A stretch of DNA of 64,000 bases. Origin: Melastoma dodecandrum (taxonomy: Eukaryota > Streptophyta > Magnoliopsida > Myrtales > Melastomataceae). The stretch covers positions 6,510,001 through 6,574,000 of the forward strand of contig JARUPY010000397.1 of the NCBI GenBank assembly GCA_029817715.1, in the 5' to 3' direction. Every line of letters begins with the position of its first letter. The first letter of the stretch is position 1. A model generated the notes under the pieces. That model was not told the origin of the DNA and did no database searches. It saw nothing but the letters and a program-made list of their open reading frames with translations. Of the stretch, positions 11,625 to 21,030 are shown in pieces. The translations under genes and the position numbers were made by a program.

Positions 11625-12799
11625 TAGGGGTGAGCAAAAAGTTTGGAATTCCAAATACCTAACCGAAATTTTGACATTTCGGTATTTGGAATTCGATATT
11701 CGGTATTTGGTACTTGGTTCGGTTTGATGGTTATAATAAATATAGGTATTCGATTCGGTTTTAGTTTTTTATAAAAAAATCAGTATTCCAAATATATACC
11801 GAATTGTTGTTAGGCTAGGGTCTTGCTTGGGCTTTTGGCCCAAGGCCCATCCTCTTTTAGGTCCACATAAACATAAGCAGTGGAGCTAGGAACTAGGATT
11901 GCCTCTCTACCGCCCGATCCCATCCCTATTCCCTCGCCGCCCTTTCTGCCTCATTTCCCCCTGTCCGAGTTCCCTCTGTTGGCATCCCGTAGAAATGCTT
12001 CTCGACGACCTCCAGCTTCCTTAGGGACCCAGCCCTAACTGGTCTAATCGTCCCCCCAAGGAGACTGTCCTGCTGGATGGCTGCGATTTCGAGCATTGGC
12101 TCGTGGTTGTGGAAAAGCCCGTGGATGATCTTACTAGGGATGAGATCATTGATTATTACACCATGATCCTTGCCAAGGTTGTCGGCAGGTAGTATAATGT
12201 CTCGAATCCTGATTCCTTTTTTCAATTAATGGGGGACATACTAAGTTTATGAAGAACACATGGCCATTTCTAAATCCTCAACGTGAGTTGATTACTTGAC
12301 TGTTGTTGGATTCCTTGTGAATAAATTGAAGATGGATTTGAATACTAGCTTGAAATGGGATTGTTTCTAACTTGCTTAGTTGCTTTTGGGGTTTGCAGTG
12401 AAGAGGAAGCTAGGATAAAGATTTACTCAGTTTCACAAAATAATTGTCAGAATTTCATGCTTTCTAACCTTATGATAAAATGGTTTTGTTGTTGCTAGGG
12501 GGTAATGGAATAAATAAATGGAGGGGGTGTAGAAAGGGAATTGATTGACGTGTTTCTTTGTTTCCAGGGGCTTGGGTTTTATTAGCTTGAATATTTTTTA
12601 TTTCTAAAGCTTGACATATGATTCGACCCAATTCAAAGTCTGGAACTCCCAAATACCAAACCGAAATAATGAAACTATTTCGGTATTTGGAAGTTCGCAA
12701 TTCGGTTCGGTAATTAGAGGACGAAATTTTGAAAGTTTGGTATTTAGTATTTCGGTATTCGGTTCGGTTTGGATTCGAAATAGCGAATGCTCACCCCTA
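11625..12799. mobile_element. hAT-like non-autonomous transposon carrying a captured MORF gene fragment
   Basis: Both ends are the perfect 12-bp inverted repeat TAGGGGTGAGCA. The flanking 8-bp direct repeat is GATCAGGG at 11617-11624 and GATCAAGG at 12800-12807, one mismatch, the size hAT transposons make. Both ends carry subterminal palindromes built on TTCGGTATTTGG and runs of GGTTCGG. At 1175 bp with no transposase it depends on another element. It sits inside the antisense PMD gene of Gypsy copy 1. Most of its middle is host-derived (see the MORF fragment). Confidence 0.82.
12031..12446 (+). pseudogene. Captured MORF/DAG-type organellar RNA editing factor fragment with its intron
   Basis: 12031-12188 translates to SPNWSNRPPKETVLLDGCDF followed by EHWLVVVEKP and DDLTRDEIIDYY, the highly conserved MORF box of plant MORF/RIP proteins that partner PPR proteins in C-to-U RNA editing in plastids and mitochondria. 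After AKVVG a GT donor at 12189 opens a 210-nt intron ending in TTTGCAG at 12398. Exon 2 (12399 on) resumes in frame as SEEEARIKIYSVSQ and then loses homology. Upstream of 12031 related 5' sequence (from about 11880) is frameshifted. The intron shows capture at DNA level, not by retroposition. Fragment only; no function expected. Confidence 0.85.
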
Positions 12800-14095
12800 G
12801 ATCAAGGCCTTTATCCCGATAGCCTCCCAAGCATCGCCTTTCTTGGTCATCCACTAGGACATCCAAGAGGCGTACCCAGGCTAGCTCCTCTGAGACAGAA
12901 AGCAACGGAGAGTCACTCGGACAACTGGGCTACTCCACCCCGTCAGCCTGAAATTGCCGGGAGCGAAGATGGCGGGCAACTTACTGGTAAGAAGGAACGA
13001 CTTTCAACCTCCAAAAGTAAATGAAACTTCGATTTGGGGATAAAGTCTGACTCTGCGTCGTAACAGGGGAAGACATGGAACTTCATGGCCTCGGTAGAGA
13101 CTCGTCGGAAAGCTGCTTTTTCACCTTCTTAATGTGATGAGGAGGCGGAGCCGGCTTGGGGCGAGTTGTCGGAGGCCATGGAGGTTGTGAGGATGCTAGG
13201 TTTTTTGGGGTATGAAGCAGAGAAGAAGACTATTTTTGAATGCATGAGTGGAAAACCTTACCTCTTTTCAGGCTTTATGACCCGAAAACCGACAAAACAT
13301 TTAAGGCCCAAATGAGGCATCGCTTGCCTGAAAACTGATAGCGGTTCGAATGTCGCTCGAAGGAGGTGAACAGGCGAAGAGATTCAAAACGCACATCGGG
13401 TTTCATTCAAGTTCATGATTTATTACATGAGATTGTTTGAAAGCTAATGTAACGATAAATGAAAAGGGAATCATAAAAGACTCAGTCGACCACACTTCTT
13501 CTTGATAAGTGCTTCGTGTTGAGAAGAAAACCGCTTGAGCTTTGCGAGCTACAAAAGGGTTTATTTCCAGAATGTGAAGAGAAAGGCACAGGGTACCTGG
13601 TCCATCCCCATGGGTACGGACACCTCTCGGCTGTAGTTGGAAACTTCATCGCACGGTGGAGGCTTTATTGCAGCAAGAGTCTTTTGAGCTAGAGGACCCT
13701 AGTCTTCGCGTCTAAATCCACATCAGACCCACCAGAGGCTGTGAGGTTGGGAAATTGAGCCTTGGACAATGACCTCGCCCACGGTGATCCTGAACCCAAA
13801 GAGGTTTGAAACCACCTGGGGATCGGGAGGGTTAGTTTGGTTAGAACCTAACACGGGGCTAAAGACTGTCTCACCGCCTCTCTGCTCGGGCCATCTACCC
13901 TTCTAGAAGAGCTCTTTTAAGGGAGAGGGAAGACTTTGGAGGGTGAGATACCATTTGCATAAGGAGGTGGACATAAGTTCTCGAGCGGAGTAAGGTGATG
14001 GACATAGGCCCTGGGATGAAGGAAGAAAGGTTGAAGACTCATAACCCTAATGTTTTCAAAGACGATGGTTTGCGATTGGACAACTGATCCAGGTG

Positions 14096-14112
14096 TCTTC
14101 ATTTATAGCGGG
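14096..14112 (-). promoter_or_regulatory. Antisense TATA box for the PMD gene of Gypsy copy 1
   Basis: The minus strand reads CGCTATAAATGAAGACACC, about 230 bp from the 3' LTR start. The second family copy has CGCTATAAAAGGCGG at 60354-60368, about 221 bp from its LTR, and the sequence between TATA and LTR is also conserved. Position and orientation fit a promoter driving the antisense PMD frame. Inferred, not shown. Confidence 0.55.
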
Positions 14113-14318
14113 GTTGTGAGGAAGAGAAAATTTCTAACAAGTGATATCATGGCAGATATTTTTGGGATTTCAACAGACATCTTGGAGATCTCAACCGATA
14201 CACTTCGGTGATATCAACGGTTGGTGATTAATTTTCGCACACGTTACCGAGGAGTAGGGGAATGATTACTTGGTCTTTTTCAAGAAGAGACCGATTACAG
14301 TACCTGACTCCGTCTTCC

Positions 14319-14334
14319 TTGAGGGGGTCTTATA
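14319..14334 (+). other. Polypurine tract of Gypsy copy 1
   Basis: TTGAGGGGGTCTTATA stands directly before the 3' LTR start TGTTTAGC at 14335. The second copy has the same arrangement (GAGGGGGGCTTATA on its coding strand). This is the plus-strand priming site expected of an LTR retrotransposon. Confidence 0.65.
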
Positions 14335-14634
14335 TGTTTAGCAATAGAAATTATGGGCCACAGATCTTAGGGTCATCCGTGGATCAAAGGAAGGTGGCTG
14401 TGAAACACATCAGGTGAAGGCCTACGGGCGAAGCAGATACCAAGCGACAGGGCCATCGGGCGACAAATGTTGCGAGGCGAAGACAAGGTGATCAAGCAAC
14501 AACCAACTGTATGAGCGAGGAAACTCTGTAGCGAAGGCTGGTGGGCGATACGTGGTTGTTTTAAGTGAACTTAATCCTAAAATTGAGACAAAATAAATGT
14601 ATAATATGTTATTTTCGTATTCATGTAGGGCTAG
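14335..14634 (+). repeat. Truncated 3' LTR of Gypsy copy 1
   Basis: Matches the first 300 or so bases of the family LTR (start TGTTTAGCAAT, later GGCGAAGCAGATACCAAGCGACAGGGCC and TATGTTATTTTCGTATTCATG). Homology stops at about 14634, before the TATA and R/U5 region, and the Athila LTR begins about 35 bases later. The missing part was not found on the far side of the Athila element. Confidence 0.75.
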
Positions 14635-14669
14635 GGTTTGATGGAGTCTAGTAGTTAACTTATGGTTTA

Positions 14670-15584
14670 TGACCTGCGTCATCAACTCAACAAAGATAAA
14701 TCCTATTTCGACCTAACTAAAATAGCAAGGGCAAGGATGCGTTGTTCCCATATAGAATGGTAATGATAAAATTATTCTAGCATTGTTCTCAGGAATCAAT
14801 CAAGGTCAAGTAGAAAATAAGACATTTGTTGAAAGAAAACGATAAAGAAAATCAGCAAAGAAGACTATCAATAATAAAAAGCTCTAGAACATCTTAATAA
14901 CCCTAGCTTTGCATTAGATCTCCCTCTTTCTAATGCCATCGAATCATCGAATCACTAATCTAGGATTCAGATTTCTCCTCGTATTTTTCTCGAACATACG
15001 AGAACCTATCACCATGTATCAAATTCCTTACTCTATTTATAGGTAAGAAACTAATGGTGACGCATTAAGACTCAATCCTAATTGATTACCTAAGGTGTTC
15101 CGGTATATTCCTATCCATCACACAATTAATCTGGTTTTCCAACACGTAGACTACTTAGGTTATCCAATTCGGGATCTAACTTAGACTACTCTCCCGAGTC
15201 ACCCTAAGCTATCGGATCAATGTTAACTGGTGGTCAGACAATTAATATGCATTAAGAACAGAATTGGATAAATAATTATAACGATTTGATTCAAGTCTGA
15301 AATTAACCGACATCAAAGAAACTAAGACGAGAAAATTAGGTAGAGTAGACTTCAGTCGTCGGCTCCTATAACCAGCCTCCTCCTAACGTCCACACACCCC
15401 TCCAAAATAAAAAAACTCCCTATTTAAACCCTAGGGTAGTCTTAGAAAATATTCCCCCTAAAATACATAAAGTATTCTTACATAGTTTTTAATTAGAATA
15501 AAGGGACCAAATCTCTTAAAAAAAATAAAATAAAAGATCTTCTAATGTGGAGAGACGATCTTCAAAATGGAATGTTGGAAACCA
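14670..15584 (-). repeat. Athila 3' LTR, left part
   Basis: Matches 32700 onward: TCAATCAAGGTCAAGTAGAAAATAA, the CATCGAATCACTAATC block and GGTAGTCTTAGA before TATTTCCCCTAAAATAC. It breaks off at 15584, where the Copia LTR begins, and resumes at 20485. Relative to the other LTR it lacks about 100 bp near 15295 (the segment present at about 33330-33430). Confidence 0.8.
15580..15584. repeat. Copia target-site duplication, left (AACCA)
   Basis: AACCA directly precedes the Copia LTR start TGTTGAGTC and recurs at 20480-20484 directly after the LTR end TAACA. Perfect 5-bp match. Confidence 0.88.
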
Positions 15585-15942
15585 TGTTGAGTCTTAACCC
15601 CCAAAATAATAACTTAATTGGTCGCGTAACTCTATCTCTTTAACTAAACCACAACCTAAAACTAAGGAAAGTTGCAAATGTGAAGAGGAATGACTTGAGA
15701 AGGAAGAATTCTATTCGTTGTGGATGAGTTCAAATGAACCAATGACCGCTATTTATAGGGAGGGTTTAAGATGAATTCATTCTCCACCTTTCTAGAACTT
15801 TCCTATCTAGACTATTCCTACAACCTTCTAGACTAATATTAAGAACTATCTACACTAATCTTAGGAGCCTTCTATGATAATCTTAGGAACTTTCTAGAGA
15901 CAATGAGAAAATAAGAGAACCTAGGTGTTGTTATTTATAACA
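15585..15942 (-). repeat. Copia 3' LTR
   Basis: On the plus strand it starts TGTTGAGTCTTAACC and ends TTATTTATAACA. It pairs with 20121-20479. Repeated TCTAGACTAAT/CTTAGGA motifs fill the middle. On the coding strand the polypurine tract follows directly at 15943. Confidence 0.9.
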
Positions 15943-15957
15943 CTCCCCCTCAACACC
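15943..15957 (-). other. Copia polypurine tract
   Basis: Plus strand CTCCCCCTCAACACC, which is GGTGTTGAGGGGGAG on the coding strand, abuts the 3' LTR. This is the expected plus-strand primer site. Confidence 0.75.
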
Positions 15958-16327
15958 GACTTATTCTTCTTGTCATGCCAAGTTTTGTCCGAAGCTCTTC
16001 AAGCTTGTTTGTGTTAAGTCCCTTAGTGAAGACGTCGGCTATTTGACTTTCTATTTCAATGTATTGTAGCTTGATGTCTCCTTGTAACACCTTCTCTCGT
16101 AAGAACTGATAGTGGACTTCTACGTGCTTGGTTCGTGCATGAAACACTGGATTTTCTGCTAGTTGGATCGCTGATCGGTTGTCGCATGATAGAGGAACTC
16201 CATCGTCGGTTTGTCGGTGAAGATCTCGCATGAGTTGCATTAGCCAAATAGCTTCTTGTGTTGCGGTTGCAGCAGCACTATATTCCGCTTCTGTCGTTGA
16301 GAGTGAAATTGTTGGTTGTCGCTTACT
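15950..16327 (-). pseudogene. Copia RNase H
   Basis: The frame 16240-15950 reads CDNRSAIQLAENPVFHARTK and IADVFTKGLNTNKLEEL, the C-terminal RNase H of Copia Pol. The preceding ARG-type segment (EAEYSAAATATQEAIW) is in another frame around 16250-16320, so a frameshift separates it from the RT at 16328. It ends with a stop just inside the LTR-proximal region, as usual for Copia. Confidence 0.78.
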
Positions 16328-17500
16328 TCACCATGATACTACTCCCCCTGCGATACTGAAGACGTATCCTGTCGTTGATCTTCTGGTATCACGGACACCA
16401 GCATAGTCAGCATCGCAGTATCCGACAAGTCTGCAATCCCCTTCTCTTTTATACAGTACCCCATAGTTCAACGTATCCTTAATATATCTCAGAATTCGTC
16501 GAACTGCTTTGAGGCGAGGCTTCTTTGGAGTTTGCATAAACCTACTCACCCAACCGACTATATAAGAGATGTCCGGTCTTGTATGTGTCAGGTAGATCAG
16601 ACTGCCAACCAGCTGATGGTACATTGTTGGCTCTTCAAGATCCTTGCCTTCATTTGCACTAAGCTTAGCGTTAAACTCGATAGGTGTTGATATCGGCCTG
16701 CACTCTGACATCCCATATTTCTTTAACAGCTCCCTTGCATATTTCTCTTGACATAAAAACAAGCCTTCTGGAATGCGGTCAACTTCTAATCTCAAGAAGT
16801 GCTTGAGTTCTCCAAGCTCCTTCATGTGGAAGCGGACCGAGAGATTTTCCTTAATCTGTTTGATCTCATTATCATTATCTCCTGTGATGATGAGATCGTC
16901 CACGTACACAAGTACTATTGCAATTTTCTCTTCTTTGAATTTGACGAAGAGGCTTGAGTCGGCGACGGCGAGAGCATATCCACTCTGCACTAAGAACTCC
17001 GCAATCTTGCCGTACCAAGCTCTTGGAGCCTGCTTCAGTCCGTATAATGCTTTCCTTAGTTTGCAGACATAGTTCGGACGATTCTTCATATAGATTGCTC
17101 TATCTAACTCTCCATGTAGGAATGCATTCTTCTCGTCCATCTGCCAGAGTTTCCAGGACTTACTTGCTGCTAAGGCGAGTAGAACTCTGACAGTTGTTAT
17201 CTTCGCAACTGGACTGAAGGTCTCGTTGTAGTCCAAGCCATACTACTGAGAGAATCCTCTAGCGACGAGATGAACGTTGTATCTATCCACCGAACCATAT
17301 GTGCGAGTTTTCACCTTATATACCCACTTGCAGGATATGGGTCTTACTTCGCTAGGTTTTAGAACCAAATCCCAAGTTTGGTTTTCTTCCAATGCTCGGA
17401 TCTCTTCACTCATTGCCTTTTTCCATACCTTATACTTTGATGCTTCTTTGTAGCTTGATGGCTCTTGTGGATCAACGTCTTCTGCAAGTGTTGCATCCAT
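16328..17500 (-). pseudogene. Copia reverse transcriptase
   Basis: 17500-17243 carries the N-terminal RT segment (WKKAMSEEIRALEENQTWDL, KVKTRTYGSVDRYNVHLVAR). A stop at 17245 (the usual GFSQ-x-GLDY site) separates it from 17236-16328, which is a continuous 302-residue frame with [10 protein letters not shown], the polymerase motif YVDDLIITG, and the connection ending [14 protein letters not shown] small in-frame deletion sits between AIYM and [14 protein letters not shown], where about ten residues of the usual P-x-GF loop are missing. Inactive, but the best preserved part of the element. Confidence 0.85.
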
Positions 17501-17518
17501 GTATCTTGCTGGAGGTCT

Positions 17519-18654
17519 TCATTGCCTTGTGGACCTCCTCAGTGGTGTCGTCCCGTCACCAGTTTCTTCTTCCACTACATTCTCTTCGAATGACCTCTGG
17601 TACACTCCTGTTTGCCAAGGCCTCTCTTCTTCTATGTCATTATTCCCTGTTATAGTGGGCCCTTCATCAGTCTCCTCAATGGTTGATTTTAGGGTTACTT
17701 GCTCCCCCTGCTTCAATTGAGCTTCTTCTTCTGGTTCCTTTGAAGGCAGCCACCAGGAAGTTGCTTCATCAAAGACGACGTTCTTTGATACAGTGCACTT
17801 TTTAGTCATAGGATCGCAGCATCTCCATCCTTTTCTCTCTGTGTCATATCCTACAAAGATACACTTGGTCGCCTTCTTATCGAACTTACTTTGTAGGTGG
17901 TTAGGGATGAACACACAGCAGACACCCAAAGACTCGAAAGTGGCTCACTGTAGGCTTCATATTCCATAGTAGCTCGAATGGTGTCTTGAAGTCAAGGCGA
18001 GCTTGCGGTAGCCTATTTGCAACATCTGCAACTGTCTTCATCCACTCTGCCCAATATCTTCCTGGGACATTTCTGGCATGCAACATACTTCTGCATATTT
18101 CTGCAGGATGCCTATTCTTTCTTTCTACCACACCATTCTGTTGGGGCGTGTGGGGACAAGTCAACTGTCGTCTTATCTTGTTCTCTTTTAGGTATTCTGC
18201 AAACTCCCTAGAGGTATATTCTCCCCCATTGTCAGTACGTAGGCACTTCACCTTTGTCTGCAAATCGCTCTCCTCCTTGATCTTGAACTCTCTGAATTTT
18301 TGTAGGACCTCCGACTTCTCCTTCATAAAGTCTACCCAGACATACCTGGAGTAGTCATCAATGAAGGTCGCCAAGTATCTACAGCCACCTACTGATGGAT
18401 GCTTCACTCGACCAAACACATCGGAGTGGATTAGCTGGAGTGGTTCATCTGCCCTATACTTGGACTCTTCATACGGTAGCTGGTGTGCTTTACCGTACTG
18501 ACAGCCTGAACAAACATTGTCGACATTCACTTCCAATTGCGGAAGGCCCTTCAGCATCTCCTTGTTCATCATTACCTTCAACTTGTGGTAGCCAACGTGC
18601 ATAAGTCTCTCATGCCAGAGGTTTGCAGTTTCATTTTTTTTACTCTATGTATGC
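17519..18654 (-). pseudogene. Copia integrase
   Basis: 18602-17901 reads the zinc-binding part ([10 protein letters not shown]...CSGCQYGK) and the catalytic core, with D in LIHSDVFG, D in [12 protein letters not shown] and E in NGVVERKN. Upstream WHERLMH lies around 18600-18650 after a frameshift. The region 17929-17519 continues with the C-terminal GKG-like segment CIFVGYDTERKGWRCCDP in a shifted frame. The catalytic triad is still visible, but the frame is broken. Confidence 0.82.
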
Positions 18655-19020
18655 TGATTCTGCAGACATAACATAGATGGAGTTTACATTCCGTCCTTCC
18701 ATGATCGGTGTCCCTGAAATCTTTAGCTCATGGTAGACCTTGAGGTCATCAGGCCCGAACACCACAAAATTGCCGGCAGCTATCAGTTGGGCTACTGGCA
18801 GAAGATTTTTCTTTATTCCAGGAACATGGTAGACTCCTTGTAGTTGCACCTTGCTGGAACTGTTATCGGTGGCTATAACAATCTTCCCAACATGGGCGAT
18901 CGGTAGTCTAGAGATGTTGGCGGTGACGACTCGTTGTTCTTTATATTTCGATAACTCTTGCGACTTCTCTTGGTCACTCGTCATATGGTTGGAGCACCTA
19001 GAGTAAAAAAATCCAATTCT
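18640..19020 (-). pseudogene. Copia protease
   Basis: The open frame 18984-18640 contains VYHVPGIKKNLLPVAQLI, the segment that follows the aspartic protease site in Copia elements. At the active site the usual D-S-G-C-x-x-H-M is read here as SRCSNHM after a frameshift near 19000, so the catalytic aspartate is lost. Confidence 0.72.
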
Positions 19021-19149
19021 CTGTATAGTCCACAGAGTTATTGTTAACCACTGTAAGAGCCTGGTCTTCCGACGGCTGCTTTTCTTCTAGCAAGGCGAGG
19101 GATGCTTCTAGATTCCACTCTTCTTCGGATTTATTTCCGTCTTGACTGC

Positions 19150-19878
19150 TTGATGTGGCAGTATTTCCTTCTACGTTCTTCTTCTTGAACCAGCAGTCTC
19201 GGGCGTAATGCCCCTTCTTACCACAATTGAAGCATTCATCATTTTTTTCATTGAGTTGGCCTTCCTTGTCTTCTTTGTTCTTGTGGTCGGATATGTTTTT
19301 GCTGCTTTTGTCGTGCCTCTCTACCGCCTTGTGAGAATTTGCTTTCCTCAAATCTCTTATTTTTAGTATAGCTTCTTCCCTTATTACTATATAATGCCTC
19401 TTTTTCATTTTTCAAAGATACGCCCACCAACTGTTTTACTAGCGTCTCCTGATTAGCTAGCAAATTTCTAAATCTTCTAATGACGGTGGCGTGGGCCATC
19501 CTTGCACAGCCACAATAAATCCTCTATACTCCGGTCTTAACCCATGAATAATAATCATGCTCATCCTATCATCACTAATTCTTGCTCCTGGGTTTAACTC
19601 TGAAATCTCCCGGCAGATAGATTTTACTTTAGCAAACAACAAATTAATCCCTAAATCTCCTTGTCTATGGTGGTCTTAATGGCGAACATGGCCTTCCCTG
19701 CCTTAATCCACCATTTTCTCAAAGCGGCATCCTCCTCCTCCAGTGGGGTCGTCTCACTTCCACCAATGATCTCCCAGAGATCTTGGCCTTTGAGATATGA
19801 CTCCATACACGTCTTCCACGTGCTGTAATTCTAGTTATTTAGTTTCTTTAACATGCCGACAGTATTAAACTCCGCCAT
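19150..19878 (-). pseudogene. Copia gag with CCHC zinc knuckle
   Basis: It starts at the ATG at 19878 (MAEFNTVGMLKKLNN). A TAG interrupts directly before NYSTWKTCMESYLKGQDLW, the conserved gag N-terminus. The capsid continues as MIIIHGLRPEYRGFIVAVQG (19642-19457) and the zinc knuckle CFNCGKKGHYARDC is at about 19236-19190. At least two stops and a frameshift break it. The start is chosen because the ATG stands about 240 bp inside the primer site and begins the conserved segment. Confidence 0.78.
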
Positions 19879-20103
19879 ACCAAATTTATCTTCTGGAAGC
19901 GTGCCGGGTCCCCGACCTATGCCCGACACAATCTCATATTGTAGAGCTTCCTTGACAGAATTTCGGTAATATTTCGGTAGTACCTCCGCTGGACTTCTGC
20001 AGATTCTCTGCCGGACTTCGGCAAAACCTCCGCTAGATTTCGACAGATTCTCCCTGGACTTCGGCAAAACTTCCGCTGGACTTGACTCCTGGACCCCAAC
20101 CGC

Positions 20104-20120
20104 CTGGCTCTGATGCCAAA
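20104..20120 (-). other. Copia primer-binding site (initiator tRNA-Met type)
   Basis: The plus strand reads CTGGCTCTGATGCCAAA beside the 5' LTR. The coding strand TTTGGCATCAGAGCCAG resembles the TGGTATCAGAGCC site complementary to the plant initiator tRNA-Met, with one change (TAT to CAT). Confidence 0.8.
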
Positions 20121-20479
20121 TGTTGAGTCGTAACCCTTAGAATACTAACTTAATTGGTCGCGTAACTCTGTCTCTTTAACTAAACCACAACCTAAAACTA
20201 AGGAAAGTTGCAAATGTGAAGAGGAATAATTTGAGAAGGAAGAATTCTATTCGTTGTGGATGTGTTACAAATGAACCAATGACCGCTATTTATAGGGAGG
20301 GTCTAAGATGAATTCATTCTCCACCTTTCTAGAACTTTCCTATCTAGACTAATCCTATAACCTTCTAGACTAATCTTAAGAACCTTCTACACTAATCTTA
20401 GGAGCTTTCTAGGATAATCTTAGGAACTTTCTAGAGCCCATGAGAAAGTAAGAGAACCTATGTGTTGTTATTTCTAACA
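20121..20479 (-). repeat. Copia 5' LTR
   Basis: On the plus strand it starts TGTTGAGTCGTAACC and ends TTATTTCTAACA. It pairs with 15585-15942 with about 20-25 differences by eye. CCGCTATTTATAGGGAGG within both copies would serve as the TATA region on either strand. Confidence 0.9.
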
Positions 20480-20484
20480 AACCA

Positions 20485-20754
20485 TGTACGGATGTATCAT
20501 CCATGGCAGACGGATGCGTCTGTCTCAAGTCAATTCGCCAAGTTGCCCATGGATATGTTTGTTTCTAATCCTCTTGAGAGTCGATGAAAACCACTGCCTT
20601 GGTTTGACCCTTGGCTTGACCCTTGGCTCATTCCTTTTACATTCAACCATCATTTATAGACATCCCACATAAGAAACTTCAACTCAATAAACTAGTAAAA
20701 ATATGCAAACATATAAAGACTCAACTAGGAAATGTAAATCAACGAAAAAACACA
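20485..20754 (-). repeat. Athila 3' LTR, right part
   Basis: Resumes the Athila LTR after the Copia insertion. It matches 33736-34005 (CCATGGCAG, GATGCGTCTGTCTCAAGTCAATT, CATATAAAGACTCAACTA). Homology to the other LTR fades at about 20754. Confidence 0.78.
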
Positions 20755-20875
20755 TAAATGACTAAAGACTCAACAATCAACTCTCGACAAACTCAAATTG
20801 ACCCATTCCTATTACTCCTTTCCATGTTTTCAGCAATGGAAACACCCACTTCTCACGGTCAAGTTCATCTCATAC

Positions 20876-21030
20876 CAGTGTTATTAAAAGCGCTCGCCTC
20901 TTGCTTAAGGCGAGTGTCTTGAGGCGAGGCGACGTGGGACGCCTCAAATACCCCGATGCAAGGCGAATTCAGTGAAGCGCGCGCCTAAGGTGCCCCTCGG
21001 GGAAAGGCGACGAGGCGCTCGCTTTTCTCA
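20876..21030 (+). repeat. hAT left terminal inverted repeat and subterminal GGCG array
   Basis: After the CAGTGTTATTAAAAGCGC end there is a dense run of CGCCT/AGGCG motifs (GCGAGTGTCTTGAGGCGAGG and similar) to about 21030, mirrored at the other end (24575-24665). This is unlike the AT-rich flanks. Confidence 0.75.

Larger units (their letters stand above)
9360..13225 (-). pseudogene. Antisense plant-mobile-domain (PMD) gene of Gypsy copy 1 (broken)
   Basis: Read on the minus strand, pieces match in order the plus-strand PMD frame of the second copy at 61365-64000. The N-terminal part is 13225-12808 (the AAGTTCCATGTCTTCC block equals the one at 61460). The core is 11637-11350, with LLSFWNPIVKCFYLPWGPM and VTLKDICFLTGC, the hallmark of plant mobile domain proteins of the MAIN/MAIL1 type. 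The C-terminal coiled coil is 9750-9363, with LSLFQKSFWCSWAERQEDF. Multiple stops and frameshifts, plus the hAT-like insertion at 11625-12799, make it a pseudogene. Host PMD proteins act in silencing and meristem maintenance. What the transposon-borne forms do is not known to me. Confidence 0.65.
2466..14634 (+). mobile_element. Gypsy LTR retrotransposon, Tat-like, copy 1 (decayed, no RT seen, antisense PMD gene)
   Basis: The element runs from a 5' LTR (2466-3198) to a truncated 3' LTR (14335-14634). Both begin with related sequence (TATTTAGCAAC and TGTTTAGCAAT). In order it holds a primer-binding-like TTGGCGACCAC just after the 5' LTR, a broken gag, an aspartic protease, a 0.57-kb sequence present twice, an antisense PMD reading frame, an antisense TATA box, a polypurine tract (GAGGGGGTC) and the 3' LTR. 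No reverse transcriptase, RNase H or integrase could be read between protease and 3' LTR, so the copy is non-autonomous or has lost pol. A hAT-like element (11625-12799) is inserted in it. The LTR family is confirmed by a second copy at 59399-60134 on the opposite strand. Confidence 0.75.
15585..20479 (-). mobile_element. Copia LTR retrotransposon inserted in the Athila LTR
   Basis: A complete structure: 358-359 bp LTRs with TG...CA ends, a perfect 5-bp target duplication AACCA, an initiator-Met-type primer site beside the right LTR, and a polypurine tract beside the left LTR, so the element reads right to left. Coding order is gag, protease, integrase, RT, RNase H, the Copia order. The frames carry several stops and shifts, so it is inactive. 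By eye the LTRs differ at about 20-25 sites of 358, which implies an old but not ancient insertion. It is younger than the Athila element it interrupts. Confidence 0.92.

Noticed and set aside
12031..12446. MORF fragment as a functional gene
   Set aside because: Only the central box is present. The 5' part is frameshifted, exon 2 loses homology after about 15 codons, and it lies between transposon ends.
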